Positions 54,330 to 63,603 are shown, counted from the stretch's first letter. The stretch is 64,000 nt of DNA from Magnetospirillum moscoviense (GCF_001650635.1 NZ_LWQU01000163.1:1-64000); one strand, 5' to 3'. Numbers and translations are program-made. The notes: generated by a model not told the origin, from the sequence alone.

Positions 54330-54376
54330 CATTGCGGCCGCGGCCAAGCCGCTGGAAGCGGCGCCCGGCGAGGGCT
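54330..54376. repeat. Dispersed intergenic hairpin repeat, copy 2
   Basis: This copy matches 72-118 at 44 of 47 bases. The stem here is GCCGCT/AGCGGC; compared with copy 1 the inner pair has changed on both sides so that pairing is kept. It lies in the 281-base gap between the creatininase-type and DksA-like genes, which otherwise holds no gene. Confidence 0.6.
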
Positions 54377-54507
54377 GAAATAAATGACGAGATCATGCCG
54401 CGATTCCATCGAAGCATGATCTTGGTATGTGACAAAGTTTTCATTTTGCATTCCGCATCCAGCGATGGATAATCCATCCCCACCATATCTAGTGGTCGGA
54501 GGGGGAG

Positions 54508-54738
54508 ATGGACGATATCGATTGCGCTGCGGAGCGTGTTGAAGCGTTCAACGCGGTGGCGCTGAAGGCGGTCCTCGACCGCATGGCCGGTCCGGCGTCT
54601 TCGGGAACTTGTCGTGCCTGCGGTTGCTCGATCGAGGATGAACGGCTGCAGGCCAATCCGCATGCGCGCCATTGCCGCGAATGTGCCGACGAGATCGAGG
54701 CCGAAACCCGTCGAAAGAACCGCTGCGGCCCGCGCTGA
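54508..54738 (+). CDS. Short DksA/TraR-type zinc-finger protein
   Basis: The 76-residue protein has a C4 zinc finger (Cys35, Cys38, Cys56, Cys59; an extra Cys40) in the DksA/TraR pattern CRACGCSIEDERL followed by HCRECADEIE. The N-terminal helix is short, as in TraR/YbiI-like members that can bind the RNA polymerase secondary channel. A GGAGGGGGAG ribosome site precedes the ATG. The next gene, a hybrid kinase, starts 52 bases downstream. Confidence 0.75.
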   Translation: MDDIDCAAERVEAFNAVALKAVLDRMAGPASSGTCRACGCSIEDERLQANPHARHCRECADEIEAETRRKNRCGPR

Positions 54739-54790
54739 TCGGGTCCCTACCCCATTGCGGGGGGCGGTGGTCGCGCGGTAGAGTTTCGCT

Positions 54791-57034
54791 GTGTCAGATC
54801 AAACGTCGCCTTCGTCGCCCCGTTGTCAGCCCGCGCCGGTTCCGGCTCGCCCGGGGCGGTCGCTGTCTGGCAAGGTGCTTGCGGCGGCGTTGATCTCGAC
54901 CTTCCTGGTGGTCGCCGCCGCCGAGGCCTATCGGCTGCACAGCGTGCGGGGCGAGCGGTTTGATCGCCTGCAGCAGAAGGCCCTGTCCACAGCCGAGGTT
55001 CAGGCGCTGTCGATGGCGCGCCCGTTGTTCGATTTCGACGACGAGGTGGTGGGCGTCCTGGTCCATGCCCTGGCCGGCGATCCCGAGGTGCTGTGGGCCG
55101 AGGTTCAGAATTCCGAGGGCGAGATCGTCGCTTCCTTGCGTGAGCGGGGCGACGCCTCGCTGGTGTCCGAGCGCCCCATCACCTATCGCAATCGCGGCGA
55201 CGACATCGCCGTCGGACAATTGGCCATCGGCTTTTCCAGCGCCGCCGCCGATGCCGAACTGCGTAATAATGCGATGGTCAGCGTCGTCGGCCTGCTGGCG
55301 ATGTTCCTGGCCTTGTCCTTGGCCATCACCGGATCGTTTCGCCGCATCAGCATGCCCTTGGCGGAGATGAGCCGCACCCTGCGGGCGCTGGCCGGCGGCC
55401 GCAAGGATCTGGTGGTGCCGGGCACCGACCGCGACGACGAGATCGGCGACATGGCCCGCGCCGCCGAGGTGTTTCGGCGCCATGTCGGCGAGATCGAGCG
55501 GCTCGAGGCCGAGAAGGCCCAGGCGGCGGTGATCCGCGACAGCGAGCAGCGGCTGCGTCTGATGGTCGAGGCCTTGCCGATCCCGCTGGTGATGACCAGC
55601 CTGGGCGACGACTCGCGCATTCTGTTCGCCAACCGCTCGTTGCGCGACGATTTCATCGGCGGCGGCGATCCGGTCGGATTGCCGGTCAAGGAAGTCTGGG
55701 TCGATCTTGCCGAGCGCGAGCGGATGCTGGAACACATCGCCGCCCAGGGCGCCGTGCGCAATTTCGAGACCAGGCTGCGCCGTCCCGGCGGGCCGGAATT
55801 CTGGGCGCTGCTGTCGCTGGTCAAGACCGAGTATCTGGGCCAACAGGTGTTGCTGGGCGGGATCACCGACATCAGCGATCGCCACCGCATGGAACAGGAC
55901 CTGACCGAGGCCAAGGACCAGGCCGAGGCGGCGACCCGGGCCAAGAGCGAGTTCCTGGCCACCATGAGCCACGAAATCAGGACGCCGATGAACGGCATCC
56001 TGGGGATGGCCGAGTTGTTGCGCGACGGCCCGCTGGACGAGGCCCAGCGCAGTCAGGTCGAGACGCTGTGCGCCTCGGGCCGGGCCTTGCAGGCCTTGCT
56101 GGGCGACATTCTGGATCTGTCGAAGCTGGAAGCCGGCCGGCTGGAGCTGAACGCGCAGGTGTTCGACCCGCGCCGCCTGTTCGCCGAAGTGTCCGACCTT
56201 CTGGGCTTCAAGGCACGCGAGAAGGGCCTGCACCTCGGTATGGCGGTGGCGCCGGAAGTGCCCAGCCGGCTGGAAGGTGACGATCTGCGTCTGCGCCAAG
56301 TGGTGCTGAATCTGGTCGGCAATGCCGTCAAGTTCACCGAACAGGGAACCATTGCGCTGACCGCCTCGTTGACGTCGCGTGACCCATTGATCCTGCGGGT
56401 CGATGTGGTCGATACCGGCATGGGGATCGGCCCCGACACCATGGCGCAACTCTTCTCGCCGTTCAGCCAGGGCGACAGCCAGATCGCGCGCCGCTTCGGC
56501 GGCACCGGCCTGGGGCTGGCGATCGCGCGCCGTCTGGTCGAGGCCCAAGGCGGGACCATCGGTGCCGAAAGCCGCCCGGGCGAGGGCAGCCGCTTCTGGT
56601 TCGAAGTGCCGATGAAGGCCGCCGATGACAATGCCGTCACCGCCGACGGCGACGTCTCGGTGCCGCCGCTGGATATCTTGATGGCCGAGGACAATCCGGT
56701 GAACCAGAAGGTGGTGCAGGTGTTCCTGGAACGCCGTGGTCACCGCGTTCATGCCGTGCCGGATGGCGCCCAGGCGCTGGAGGCGTTGCGGACCCGCCCC
56801 TACGATGTGGTGCTGATGGACATGCAGATGCCGGTGATGGATGGGCTGGAGGCGACGCGGGCCATCCGGTCGCTGCCGGCCCCGGCCGGCCAGGTGCCGA
56901 TCGTCGCCTTGACAGCCAATGCCTTCCGCTCGGATGCCGAATCCTGCGCCGCCGCCGGCATGAACGGCTTCCTGGCCAAGCCGGTCGATTTTCTTCAATT
57001 GCAGGCGACGCTGGCTCGCTGGGCGGCGAAATGA
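54791..57034 (+). CDS. Hybrid sensor histidine kinase/response regulator
   Basis: The 747-residue inner-membrane kinase begins with a helix at about 27-45 and a periplasmic domain to about 155. A second helix (about 158-180), HAMP (about 182-235) and PAS (about 250-370) follow. HisKA has His394 in [11 protein letters not shown], the HATPase domain has DTGMGIG and GTGLGLAI, and a C-terminal receiver has Asp677 in LMDMQMP. GTG start. No Hpt domain is present, so a separate phosphotransfer protein is expected. Its stop overlaps the start of a periplasmic binding protein gene (ATGA). Confidence 0.88.
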   Translation: MSDQTSPSSPRCQPAPVPARPGRSLSGKVLAAALISTFLVVAAAEAYRLHSVRGERFDRLQQKALSTAEVQALSMARPLFDFDDEVVGVLVHALAGDPEVLWAEVQNSEGEIVASLRERGDASLVSERPITYRNRGDDIAVGQLAIGFSSAAADAELRNNAMVSVVGLLAMFLALSLAITGSFRRISMPLAEMSRTLRALAGGRKDLVVPGTDRDDEIGDMARAAEVFRRHVGEIERLEAEKAQAAVIRDSEQRLRLMVEALPIPLVMTSLGDDSRILFANRSLRDDFIGGGDPVGLPVKEVWVDLAERERMLEHIAAQGAVRNFETRLRRPGGPEFWALLSLVKTEYLGQQVLLGGITDISDRHRMEQDLTEAKDQAEAATRAKSEFLATMSHEIRTPMNGILGMAELLRDGPLDEAQRSQVETLCASGRALQALLGDILDLSKLEAGRLELNAQVFDPRRLFAEVSDLLGFKAREKGLHLGMAVAPEVPSRLEGDDLRLRQVVLNLVGNAVKFTEQGTIALTASLTSRDPLILRVDVVDTGMGIGPDTMAQLFSPFSQGDSQIARRFGGTGLGLAIARRLVEAQGGTIGAESRPGEGSRFWFEVPMKAADDNAVTADGDVSVPPLDILMAEDNPVNQKVVQVFLERRGHRVHAVPDGAQALEALRTRPYDVVLMDMQMPVMDGLEATRAIRSLPAPAGQVPIVALTANAFRSDAESCAAAGMNGFLAKPVDFLQLQATLARWAAK

Positions 57035-57807
57035 TCGGCCGTTGGGCGGCGCTGGCCCTGACGCTTGCCGCGCTGTGGGTGCCGCTGGCGACTCTGTCTG
57101 CCGAAGCGCCGGTGGTGCTGGTGGCCGACCCGTGGTGTCCCCACACTTGCGACCCGGCCGAGGGCTCCGAGGGCTACATGATCGAGATCGCCCGCGAGGC
57201 GTTCGGCCTGTCCGGCATTCAGGTCATCTACAAGACCGAGGGCTGGTCGCGGGCGATGAAGGATGTGCGCCTGGGGCGCGCCGACGGGGCGGTGGGGGCA
57301 TTGTTCGACGAGGCCCCCGATCTGGTCACCCACGCCGAGCCCTTGGGCATGCAGGTCAACGTTCTGGTCACCCTGGGTGACGATTCCTGGCGATTTGACG
57401 GCTGGGAAACCCTGGCCGGGCGCCGGGTCGGCGCGGTCAGTTCCTATTCCTATTCGGCCGAGATCGACGCCTGGCTGAAGGATCATCCGGCCGAGGTCCA
57501 GATGATCAGCGGCAGCGACGCCGCTCTTCGCAACCTGAAGAAACTGATGGCCGGGCGCATCGATGTGATGCTGGACGACGAGGCGGTGGTCGGCGACGCC
57601 GTCGCCCGCCTGAACAGCCCGCGATCGGTTCGCATCGCCGGCCGGCTGCCCGGCGGATCGCTGCATATCGCGCTGAACCCCAAGCGGGGCGAGCGCCTGG
57701 CCCAGATCCTGAACCGGAACATCCGTGCTCTCCGCGCCAGCGGCCGCCTGGCGACCATCCTGGAACGCTACGACCTCAGCGATTGGGGCCGTAAGACCAA
57801 GCATTGA
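57031..57807 (+). CDS. Periplasmic solute-binding protein (family 3-like), paired with hybrid kinase
   Basis: The 258-residue exported protein has a signal peptide ending about residue 24 (TLSAEA) and a type-2 binding fold ([39 protein letters not shown]). Cysteines 36 and 40 in PWCPHTC could form a disulfide. No transporter genes are present, and coupling to the kinase suggests it presents a ligand to the kinase sensor. Confidence 0.82.
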   Translation: MIGRWAALALTLAALWVPLATLSAEAPVVLVADPWCPHTCDPAEGSEGYMIEIAREAFGLSGIQVIYKTEGWSRAMKDVRLGRADGAVGALFDEAPDLVTHAEPLGMQVNVLVTLGDDSWRFDGWETLAGRRVGAVSSYSYSAEIDAWLKDHPAEVQMISGSDAALRNLKKLMAGRIDVMLDDEAVVGDAVARLNSPRSVRIAGRLPGGSLHIALNPKRGERLAQILNRNIRALRASGRLATILERYDLSDWGRKTKH

Positions 57808-57818
57808 TAGGGGAAGAG

Positions 57819-57873
57819 TTGGTGCCCCAGGCCGGACTCGAACCAGCAAGCCTTGCGGCGGTCGATTTTGAGT
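57819..57873 (-). pseudogene. Truncated tRNA-Leu 3' half, left attachment-site duplicate
   Basis: These 55 bases are identical to 58518-58572, which is the 3' half of the tRNA-Leu gene from CCA to the anticodon loop. No 5' half follows, so this copy is not a working tRNA. Exact duplication of a tRNA 3' end is the usual mark of a site-specific integration event. Confidence 0.9.
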
Positions 57874-58517
57874 AGAGCGCGCTTAGGCAACGTCTTGAAA
57901 TTATGGGTGTTTCAGGCGATGCAGAGAATGTGTGCTGCAAACTGTGCTTATTGCGAGCCAGTTGCCTTAATGGCTGCTTAGCCGCTTGATCCCTTCGCGC
58001 GATCTCCGCTTGATACTTGGGACGATGAGGAGAATGGTTAGGATGATGAAGGGCATATAAAGGATCCCAAACACATTTCCTTCGATGGCTCGCGTGAAGG
58101 CGAGTGTAAGGGCAAGCCCAGGAATGGCGGGTCTGTTCGCTCGAACAAACTCCCTAAGGCAATCGCGCGGTTGCGCCGCTCGCGTCTGACGCCGGAACAA
58201 CATCCATCGTGCCCATCCAATTCCCCAGACGAGGGCGAAAAATGCTATGGGATTGACTTGGGCTTCGTTGAATGAGGTTTGCGTGTAAAGGCCGCTTAGC
58301 ATGCACAGCGCCAGAGCGCCGAGGGATGCTACCGGGTGCCCGAGAACGAGGACGATCGCCGCTAATGCCTCGGCCACTTGTTTCAGCCGATCTCCCAATT
58401 GCCTCTCCCGCGCGCCTGTAGACAAGGCCCGAGCATATAGCACGGCTATGGTAAGCGTCACCGGGCATTGAGAGTGTTGAGGCTCACGGCACTGATTGTC
58501 ATCAGTGAGAAGCCAAT
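57874..58517. mobile_element. Remnant of an element integrated in tRNA-Leu
   Basis: The 644-base interval lies between two exact copies of the tRNA-Leu 3' half, is visibly poorer in G and C than its surroundings, and encodes one small membrane protein. No integrase or other mobility gene remains, so the element appears largely deleted. Confidence 0.6.
57967..58461 (-). CDS. Small membrane protein of unknown function in the tRNA-Leu remnant
   Basis: The predicted 164-residue protein has hydrophobic segments around residues 30-52, 60-80 and 120-150. I do not recognise it. The start is uncertain: a GTG at 58461 is used, and the frame is open upstream into the tRNA. Codon use looks less GC-biased than in neighbouring genes, consistent with foreign origin. 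Confidence 0.45.
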   Translation of the reverse strand: MTLTIAVLYARALSTGARERQLGDRLKQVAEALAAIVLVLGHPVASLGALALCMLSGLYTQTSFNEAQVNPIAFFALVWGIGWARWMLFRRQTRAAQPRDCLREFVRANRPAIPGLALTLAFTRAIEGNVFGILYMPFIILTILLIVPSIKRRSREGIKRLSSH

Positions 58518-58518
58518 T

Positions 58519-58603
58519 TGGTGCCCCAGGCCGGACTCGAACCAGCAAGCCTTGCGGCGGTCGATTTTGAGTCGACTGCGTCTACCAATTCCGCCACTGG
58601 GGC
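58519..58603 (-). tRNA. tRNA-Leu (anticodon CAA)
   Basis: The 85-base minus-strand gene folds into a class II tRNA. The acceptor is GCCCCAG/CTGGGGC with A discriminator and encoded CCA, the anticodon stem GTCGA/TCGAC encloses loop CTCAAAA (anticodon CAA), there is a long variable arm, and the T arm is GGTTCGAGTCC. Its 3' 55 bases are duplicated at 57819-57873. Confidence 0.95.
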
Positions 58604-58649
58604 ACCGGGGGTATTGGAAGCGGCGATCATAGCCAAGCTTTTCCCGAGG

Positions 58650-58928
58650 TCAACCGGAATTCGGCCATCCGGCCTTTTCCAGTCGCTCAATCACCTGGAC
58701 GGCGTCGCCGTCGACGCAATGTTCCAGGAACGGCCCGGCCGGCGCCGCCTTGAGATTGGGGCCCTTGGCGCAATGGCCCATGCACGGATTGGCCATCACC
58801 CGCCAGTCCAGCCCGCGCGAAGCGATCTCGCGCTCCAGGGCGGCGAACAGGCGGTCGTTGCCGCCGGCGGCGCAGGACCCTTGCGCCCCCAGACGGCGAT
58901 TCATGCACAGGTAAAGGGTCGGTTTCAT
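58650..58928 (-). CDS. Thioredoxin-like [2Fe-2S] ferredoxin
   Basis: The 92-residue protein has the cluster ligands Cys8, Cys19, Cys49 and Cys53 in the pattern of thioredoxin-fold ferredoxins (LCMNRR, GSCAAGG, NPCMGHCAKGPN). Role in this organism is unknown. It lies next to tRNA-Leu and is divergent from a TetR regulator. Confidence 0.85.
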   Translation of the reverse strand: MKPTLYLCMNRRLGAQGSCAAGGNDRLFAALEREIASRGLDWRVMANPCMGHCAKGPNLKAAPAGPFLEHCVDGDAVQVIERLEKAGWPNSG

Positions 58929-59030
58929 GATGGAAATCTAGGCCATCGGCGCGGGCGGGGCCAGAACCACTTGCGCACCGCCCGATGGTTTCCGATAAAG
59001 AAGTCCGGTGGTCAGATTGGGGTTGCCAAG

Positions 59031-59654
59031 ATGGTGCGCACAGTGGGCTCGCATGGCCCGAAGACGATGGAAGCGATCCGCAAGGCCGGCCTGAAGCTGA
59101 TCCACGAGCACGGCTACGAGGCGATGACCCTGCGCCAATTGGCCGCCGAGGTCGGTGTGCAGGTCGGCTCGCTTTATAACCACATCAGCACCAAGCAGGA
59201 CCTTTTGTTCGACCTGATCAAGGCGCACATGGACGATCTGTTGGCCGAGCTCGAGGTCCGCCTAGCCGGCATCGACGGGCCGGTCGAGCGGCTGAAGGCC
59301 TTCTGCGCCTTCCACGTCGCCTATCACATCCTCAGGAAGCGCGAGGTGTTCATCGGCTATTCCGAACTGCGCAGCCTGGACCCCAACCATTACGAAGAAA
59401 TCGTCGGTCTGCGCCGCCAGTACGAACGCCGCCTGACCGCGATCCTGGAAGAGGGCCGGCAGCAAGGCCTGTTCCAGGTTGGCGACAATGCGGTGGCCGC
59501 CTATGGCATCCTGGCGATGCTGACCGGGGTGTGCACCTGGTTTCGCCCCAACGGCCGGCTGACCCGCGAACAGGTGGCCGAAATCTATTCCGACATGGTG
59601 CTGCGCGGCCTGGTGCCGCCCGACCAATTGCCGGCTTCCAGCCCGCTGCGCTGA
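59031..59654 (+). CDS. TetR family transcription regulator
   Basis: The 207-residue protein has an N-terminal HTH (about 13-55, with MTLRQLAAEVGVQVGSLYNHISTKQDLLFDLI) and a helical ligand-binding domain. Targets are unknown; no obvious partner gene lies downstream. The ATG at 59031 was chosen because residues upstream read through a ferredoxin antisense region. Confidence 0.82.
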   Translation: MVRTVGSHGPKTMEAIRKAGLKLIHEHGYEAMTLRQLAAEVGVQVGSLYNHISTKQDLLFDLIKAHMDDLLAELEVRLAGIDGPVERLKAFCAFHVAYHILRKREVFIGYSELRSLDPNHYEEIVGLRRQYERRLTAILEEGRQQGLFQVGDNAVAAYGILAMLTGVCTWFRPNGRLTREQVAEIYSDMVLRGLVPPDQLPASSPLR

Positions 59655-59663
59655 TCCGTCTTC

Positions 59664-59705
59664 CGTGGAAAAGTCCCTCGGCTTCGCCTCGGTGTACTTT
59701 TCCCC
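59664..59705. repeat. 42-base dispersed palindromic repeat, copy 2
   Basis: Identical over 42 bases to 37179-37220 in inverse orientation. It begins ten bases after the TetR stop. Confidence 0.85.
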
Positions 59706-59717
59706 TTTTAGATCAAC

Positions 59718-59756
59718 GTGCAAAAGTACACTGAGCGAAGCGAGGGACTTTTGCAC
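59718..59756. repeat. Dispersed palindromic repeat, related copy 3
   Basis: GTGCAAAAGT ... ACTTTTGCAC with a GCGAAGC centre: same design as copy 2 but with altered arms that still pair. It lies 12 bases from copy 2 in opposite orientation. Confidence 0.75.
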
Positions 59757-59776
59757 GGACAACGGGATAGCCAACG

Positions 59777-59813
59777 CCAAAAGCCCCTGACCCGAAGGGG
59801 CCAGGGGCTTTGG
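59777..59813 (-). terminator. Terminator after rplI
   Basis: AAAGCCCCTG pairs with CAGGGGCTTT with an inner CCC/GGG stem, just downstream of the rplI stop on the minus strand. On that strand it ends in TTTTGG. Confidence 0.75.
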
Positions 59814-59837
59814 TTTGCGTTCGCGACGCCGTAAGGC

Positions 59838-60395
59838 TTACGCCTCGCTGGCCTCGTCGGCGGCCGGGGCTTCCGCTTCCTCTTCCGCTTCGACTTCCAC
59901 CTCGGCGGCGGCTTCGGCGGCGGCAGCGGCCGAGGCGCGCTCGGCTTCTTCCTGCGAGCGGGCGACGGTGACGGTGACGGTCACCGACACTTCCGGGTGC
60001 AGGGCGATGCGGATCGGGTACGAGCCCAGGGTCTTGATCGGCTGATCCAGGGCGACCTGGCTGCGCTCGACGGTGTAGCCGGCGGCCTTGACCGCGTCGG
60101 CCAGATCGCGGCCCGACACCGAACCATAGAGCTGCCCACCTTCACCGGCCTGGCGAACCATCAGCACCTTCAGGCCGTCCATCTTGACGGCGACGGCCGA
60201 GGCTTCCTCGCGGCGCTTGAGGTTGATGGCCTCGAGCTGGGCGCGCTGCTTGTTGAAAAATTCAAGGTTGCCCTTGTTGGCGCGCAAGGCCTTCTTCTGC
60301 GGCAGCAGGAAGTTGCGGGCGAAACCGGGCTTGACCTTGACCACGTCGCCCATCTGACCGAGCTTCTCGATCCGTTCGAGCAGGATGACTTCCAT
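59838..60395 (-). CDS. rplI: Ribosomal protein bL9
   Basis: The 185-residue L9 has the conserved N-terminal domain [13 protein letters not shown] with the [12 protein letters not shown] motif and a typical C-terminal domain. A tail of about 35 residues of almost only Ala and Glu follows (for example [15 protein letters not shown]), longer than in most bacteria. Last gene of the S6-S18-DUF2232-L9 operon; one base separates it from the upstream gene. Confidence 0.95.
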   Translation of the reverse strand: MEVILLERIEKLGQMGDVVKVKPGFARNFLLPQKKALRANKGNLEFFNKQRAQLEAINLKRREEASAVAVKMDGLKVLMVRQAGEGGQLYGSVSGRDLADAVKAAGYTVERSQVALDQPIKTLGSYPIRIALHPEVSVTVTVTVARSQEEAERASAAAAAEAAAEVEVEAEEEAEAPAADEASEA

Positions 60396-60396
60396 T

Positions 60397-61341
60397 TTAT
60401 CCCTCCATACCGCCGCCGCTTGACGGGCGGCGGAATCTCAATCTCCAGAACCTCACCAGACCTATCAGGGCGACTATGATGGCCGCCCATCCGAAGGCCA
60501 GGATCAGCAATCCGTACACCAGGCCCAGGATCAACCTCGACTGGGGCTTGGTCGCCGCGAAGCGGTGGATGCCGGCCAGCCCCAGGAACACGAAGGGAAC
60601 CAGCAACACCACCGCCAGATTGGCGGCCACGAAACCCACATCCCCGCCGGCCGCCACCCCCAACAGCCCCGTCACCGCCAAGGCGGCTGCCGGCCAGTTG
60701 GGAAGCATCAGCTCCCGGTAGGCCGGCTTGGGCCGGTGGTTCTTGCCCATCCGGACCAGCAACGCTTGCGCGCCGCAGGCATTGGCCACCGCCATCAACA
60801 GCCACGACACCACGGTCATGGCCGGAAACAGCGGCGTCCACCAGGTGACCGCGTCGGCCCGCCGGTCGGGCGGAAGTTCGGCGGCGATCAGGTCCAGGGC
60901 CTTGCCGATCATCTCGGCGACGAAACCCCTGACCCCATCCGGGTGGTCCGCCATCAGGGCCGCGCCGCAAAGCAGCAGGGCAAGTCCGATGGCGGTCAGC
61001 CAGGCCAGGACTTCTCCCGGCGGGTACCATTCGATGGAACCGTCCTGGTTCTCCCGCCACAGCAGCGACCGGTTGGCCACCACCAGGGCGGGAAGGGCGG
61101 TTGCGACCAGGAACAACAAGGCGGACACCCCGCCGACCGTTCCGGCCACCGCCGCCGCGCCTACCACAGCCGCCACCAAGGTGGCGGCGGCCCCCGCCCA
61201 AAGGCCGATCATCATCATCGGCAGGGGGGCCAAGTAGGACAGGACGATCCCTGATCCAAAACCCTTCGCCAGCGACAAAAACAGCAATGAAGCCGTTAAT
61301 CCCGCCGCGATGGCAATTCCGAAGCGCCGGCTGGCCGGCAT
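60397..61341 (-). CDS. DUF2232 family membrane protein
   Basis: The 314-residue protein has about eight hydrophobic helices. DUF2232 proteins are regularly found between rpsR and rplI in alphaproteobacteria; their function is unknown. Its placement in the ribosomal operon fits that pattern. Confidence 0.87.
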   Translation of the reverse strand: MPASRRFGIAIAAGLTASLLFLSLAKGFGSGIVLSYLAPLPMMMIGLWAGAAATLVAAVVGAAAVAGTVGGVSALLFLVATALPALVVANRSLLWRENQDGSIEWYPPGEVLAWLTAIGLALLLCGAALMADHPDGVRGFVAEMIGKALDLIAAELPPDRRADAVTWWTPLFPAMTVVSWLLMAVANACGAQALLVRMGKNHRPKPAYRELMLPNWPAAALAVTGLLGVAAGGDVGFVAANLAVVLLVPFVFLGLAGIHRFAATKPQSRLILGLVYGLLILAFGWAAIIVALIGLVRFWRLRFRRPSSGGGMEG

Positions 61342-61356
61342 CTCCGACCGGATCGC

Positions 61357-61623
61357 TTACTTCACCACGTAGGGGAGCAGACCCAGGAAGCGGGCGCGCT
61401 TGATGGCCTGGGCCAGTTCACGCTGCTTCTTGGCCGACACCGCGGTGATGCGGCTCGGCACGATCTTGCCCCGCTCCGAGATGAAGCGGCTCAGCAACTT
61501 GGTGTCCTTGTAATCGATCTTCGGCGCACCGTTGCCCGAGAACGGGCAGGTCTTGCGGCGACGGAAGAACGGACGGCGGGCGCCACCGGAAGCGGGACGC
61601 GGACGTTCAGCGGTCTCGGTCAT
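61357..61623 (-). CDS. rpsR: Ribosomal protein bS18
   Basis: The 88-residue S18 has the core [20 protein letters not shown] and [21 protein letters not shown] segments. The start overlaps the rpsF stop by one base (TAATG). It binds 16S rRNA together with S6. Confidence 0.95.
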   Translation of the reverse strand: MTETAERPRPASGGARRPFFRRRKTCPFSGNGAPKIDYKDTKLLSRFISERGKIVPSRITAVSAKKQRELAQAIKRARFLGLLPYVVK

Positions 61624-62066
61624 TATTCACCTCCCTCGGGACGACGGTCGGGACGGAAACCACGATCTTCACGCGGGCCGCGATCTTCGCGCGGGCCACG
61701 CTCGAAACCACGATCTTCGCGGCGCGGACGGTCCTCGCGGTTGTTGCGGGCCTGCATCATGGCCGACGGGCCTTCCTCCAGCTCTTCGACGCGGACGGTC
61801 AGGAAGCGCAGGACGTCCTCGTTCAGGGACATCTGGCGTTCCATTTCCTTCACCGCGGCCGACGGCGCATCAAGGTTGAGCAGAACGTAATGGGCCTTGC
61901 GGTTCTTCTTCACCCGATAGGCGATGTTGCGCAGACCCCAGAATTCCTTCTTGGCCACGGTGCCGCCACCGGCGGAGATCACGTTGGCCATCTCGTCGAT
62001 CAGGGTTTCCACCTGCGGGGCGGAGACTTCCTGACGCGCGAGAATCACGCATTCATACAACGACAT
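61623..62066 (-). CDS. rpsF: Ribosomal protein bS6
   Basis: The 147-residue S6 has the normal fold up to about residue 105 and then a charged tail of about 40 residues with repeated EDRGF/PREDRG units. First gene of the operon, with a promoter at 62177-62204. Confidence 0.95.
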   Translation of the reverse strand: MSLYECVILARQEVSAPQVETLIDEMANVISAGGGTVAKKEFWGLRNIAYRVKKNRKAHYVLLNLDAPSAAVKEMERQMSLNEDVLRFLTVRVEELEEGPSAMMQARNNREDRPRREDRGFERGPREDRGPREDRGFRPDRRPEGGE

Positions 62067-62170
62067 TGAAAAGACCCCTTTCGGCTTTTCTCTTCCCCCG
62101 GAACCTCACCACGAGGCCCCAAAGGCATAGCCGTCCGTGCCTTGAGCGCGGACCGGCAAGGGTTTGGAAG
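62067..62170 (-). promoter_or_regulatory. rpsF 5' leader with S6:S18-like hairpin
   Basis: On the minus strand the leader of about 100 bases contains a CAAGGCA/TGCCTTTG stem around an ACGGACGGCTA-type loop. Many bacterial rpsF leaders carry a hairpin that S6:S18 binds to repress their own synthesis. The resemblance is suggestive only. Confidence 0.35.
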
Positions 62171-62176
62171 CGCGGG

Positions 62177-62204
62177 ACTATACACGAATCGATGGGGGAT
62201 GCAA
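62177..62204 (-). promoter_or_regulatory. Sigma-70-like promoter for the rpsF operon
   Basis: On the minus strand TTGCAT and TATAGT are separated by 16 bases, close to the consensus, about 110 bases upstream of rpsF. Confidence 0.6.
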
Positions 62205-62232
62205 GCCTCCCGGCGGCGGCGAACCTGGCCGA

Positions 62233-62679
62233 TCAGGCCGGAAGCAGGGACGCGGTCTTGACCGGCAGCAGGCCTTCGCGCAGCAGATGCCCGACCATCT
62301 GGAAATCGAAGCGGACCAGCTCGAAATCGGTCAGGGTCACCGCCAGGGATTCGATGGCCTTGCGGTTGGGGCGCCCGGCGACCAGCTCGGCCCGCAAGGC
62401 GGTGGCCCGATCAAGGAATTCCTCGTGGCGGATCAGATGTTCCTCGCGGTGGCAGATGCCGCCGGGCAGGGTCAGGCGCTGCAGCAACTGTTGTTCCTGG
62501 CGGAAGTGGACGTGCAGCGCGTCGATCAAGGTGTCTCCGGCGGCCAGCGCCGCCGAGGTCGGCCAGACGTCGGCGACCGCCTGATGCAACTCGTTGAAAT
62601 GACCCAGCAGCGCGCGATGGTCGGCATCCAGCGGGTCGATGCCAATGGCCATTCCGTCGGTCCAATCGATCAGCGGCAT
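62233..62679 (-). CDS. Bacteriohemerythrin-like protein
   Basis: The 148-residue four-helix protein has most di-iron ligands of the family: His21, His58/Glu62 (HFRQE), and His77/His81 (HREEH). The last motif reads HLLREG (His131), with Glu at +4 instead of the usual Asp at +5. An O2 or NO binding or sensing role is expected if the site is intact. GGGAGG precedes the ATG at 62679. Confidence 0.82.
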   Translation of the reverse strand: MPLIDWTDGMAIGIDPLDADHRALLGHFNELHQAVADVWPTSAALAAGDTLIDALHVHFRQEQQLLQRLTLPGGICHREEHLIRHEEFLDRATALRAELVAGRPNRKAIESLAVTLTDFELVRFDFQMVGHLLREGLLPVKTASLLPA

Positions 62680-62880
62680 TGGTGGTTCCTCCCTTGGTTC
62701 CAACCTTTGCGTTCCTATCCTAACGGAACGGATTACACCCTTGACGCTAATACCAATGGTACGTGTGCGCAAGACGGTGCCTGTGCGTTCTAGAGCGAAT
62801 CAAGAATGCCGATCGCCCCTGGCCGAAGGCGGCGCGCGTCCTTATCATGACATTAGTTTCAGTCTTGTGCGGGTGAAGCG

Positions 62881-63603
62881 ATGAAAGTGGAAATCCTGTC
62901 CGATGCCCAGGCCGTCGCCCTTCGTGCCGCCGATCTGGTGGAGCAGGCGCTGGCGTCGCGCCCGCGACCGACCCTGGGGCTGGCCGCCGGGGCGACGCCG
63001 GCCCTGATGTATGCCGAGCTGGTCCGGCGCAAGACCGACTTTTCCGCCGTCGCCTTGTTCGGGCTGGACGAGTATCTGGGGATCGGACGCGACCATCCGT
63101 CCAGTTGCGCCTCTGCCCTGCACAGTTATCTGATCGACCGGATCGCCGTTGCCCCCACCCAGGTTCACCTGCTGGATGGGCTGACCGCCGATATCGCCTC
63201 CGCCTCGGCGGCCCACGAGGCGGCCATCACCGCCGCCGGCGGGTTAGACTTGCAATTGCTGGGCCTGGGGGTCAACGGCCATATCGGCTTCAACGAGCCG
63301 GGCTGCGACTTTGCCGGCCGGACTGGCCCGGTGGTCCTGACCGAGGCCACCCGCACCGTCAATCGCCCGAATTTCCCTTCCGACCAGCCGGTGCCGACGG
63401 CAGCGGTGACCATGGGCGTCGCCACCATCATGGCGGCCCGGCGCGTGTTGCTGCTGGCCACCGGACCAGCGAAGGCGGCGATGGTGGCCCGCTTCGTCGA
63501 GGGGGCGGTGACGTCCCAAGTGCCGGCTTCGGTGCTGCAGCGTCATGCCGACGCGGTGGTGCTGGTCGACCGTGCCGCCGCTGCCCTTCTTCAGCGGACT
63601 TGA
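62881..63603 (+). CDS. nagB: Glucosamine-6-phosphate deaminase family protein
   Basis: The 240-residue protein converts glucosamine-6-phosphate to fructose-6-phosphate and ammonia. LGLAAGATP (about 32-40), the FGLDEY catalytic loop and GVNGHIGFNEPG (about 131-142) are the NagB motifs. No other amino-sugar genes are beside it. A 6-phosphogluconolactonase is the main alternative, but the NGHIGFNEP block favours NagB. Confidence 0.9.
   Translation: MKVEILSDAQAVALRAADLVEQALASRPRPTLGLAAGATPALMYAELVRRKTDFSAVALFGLDEYLGIGRDHPSSCASALHSYLIDRIAVAPTQVHLLDGLTADIASASAAHEAAITAAGGLDLQLLGLGVNGHIGFNEPGCDFAGRTGPVVLTEATRTVNRPNFPSDQPVPTAAVTMGVATIMAARRVLLLATGPAKAAMVARFVEGAVTSQVPASVLQRHADAVVLVDRAAAALLQRT

Noticed and set aside
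57819-57873. A second functional tRNA-Leu
   Set aside because: Only the 3' half is present; there is no D arm or 5' acceptor strand.
62752-62762. TACCA-A-TGGTA palindrome upstream of the hemerythrin gene
   Set aside because: Too short to support as an operator without further copies.
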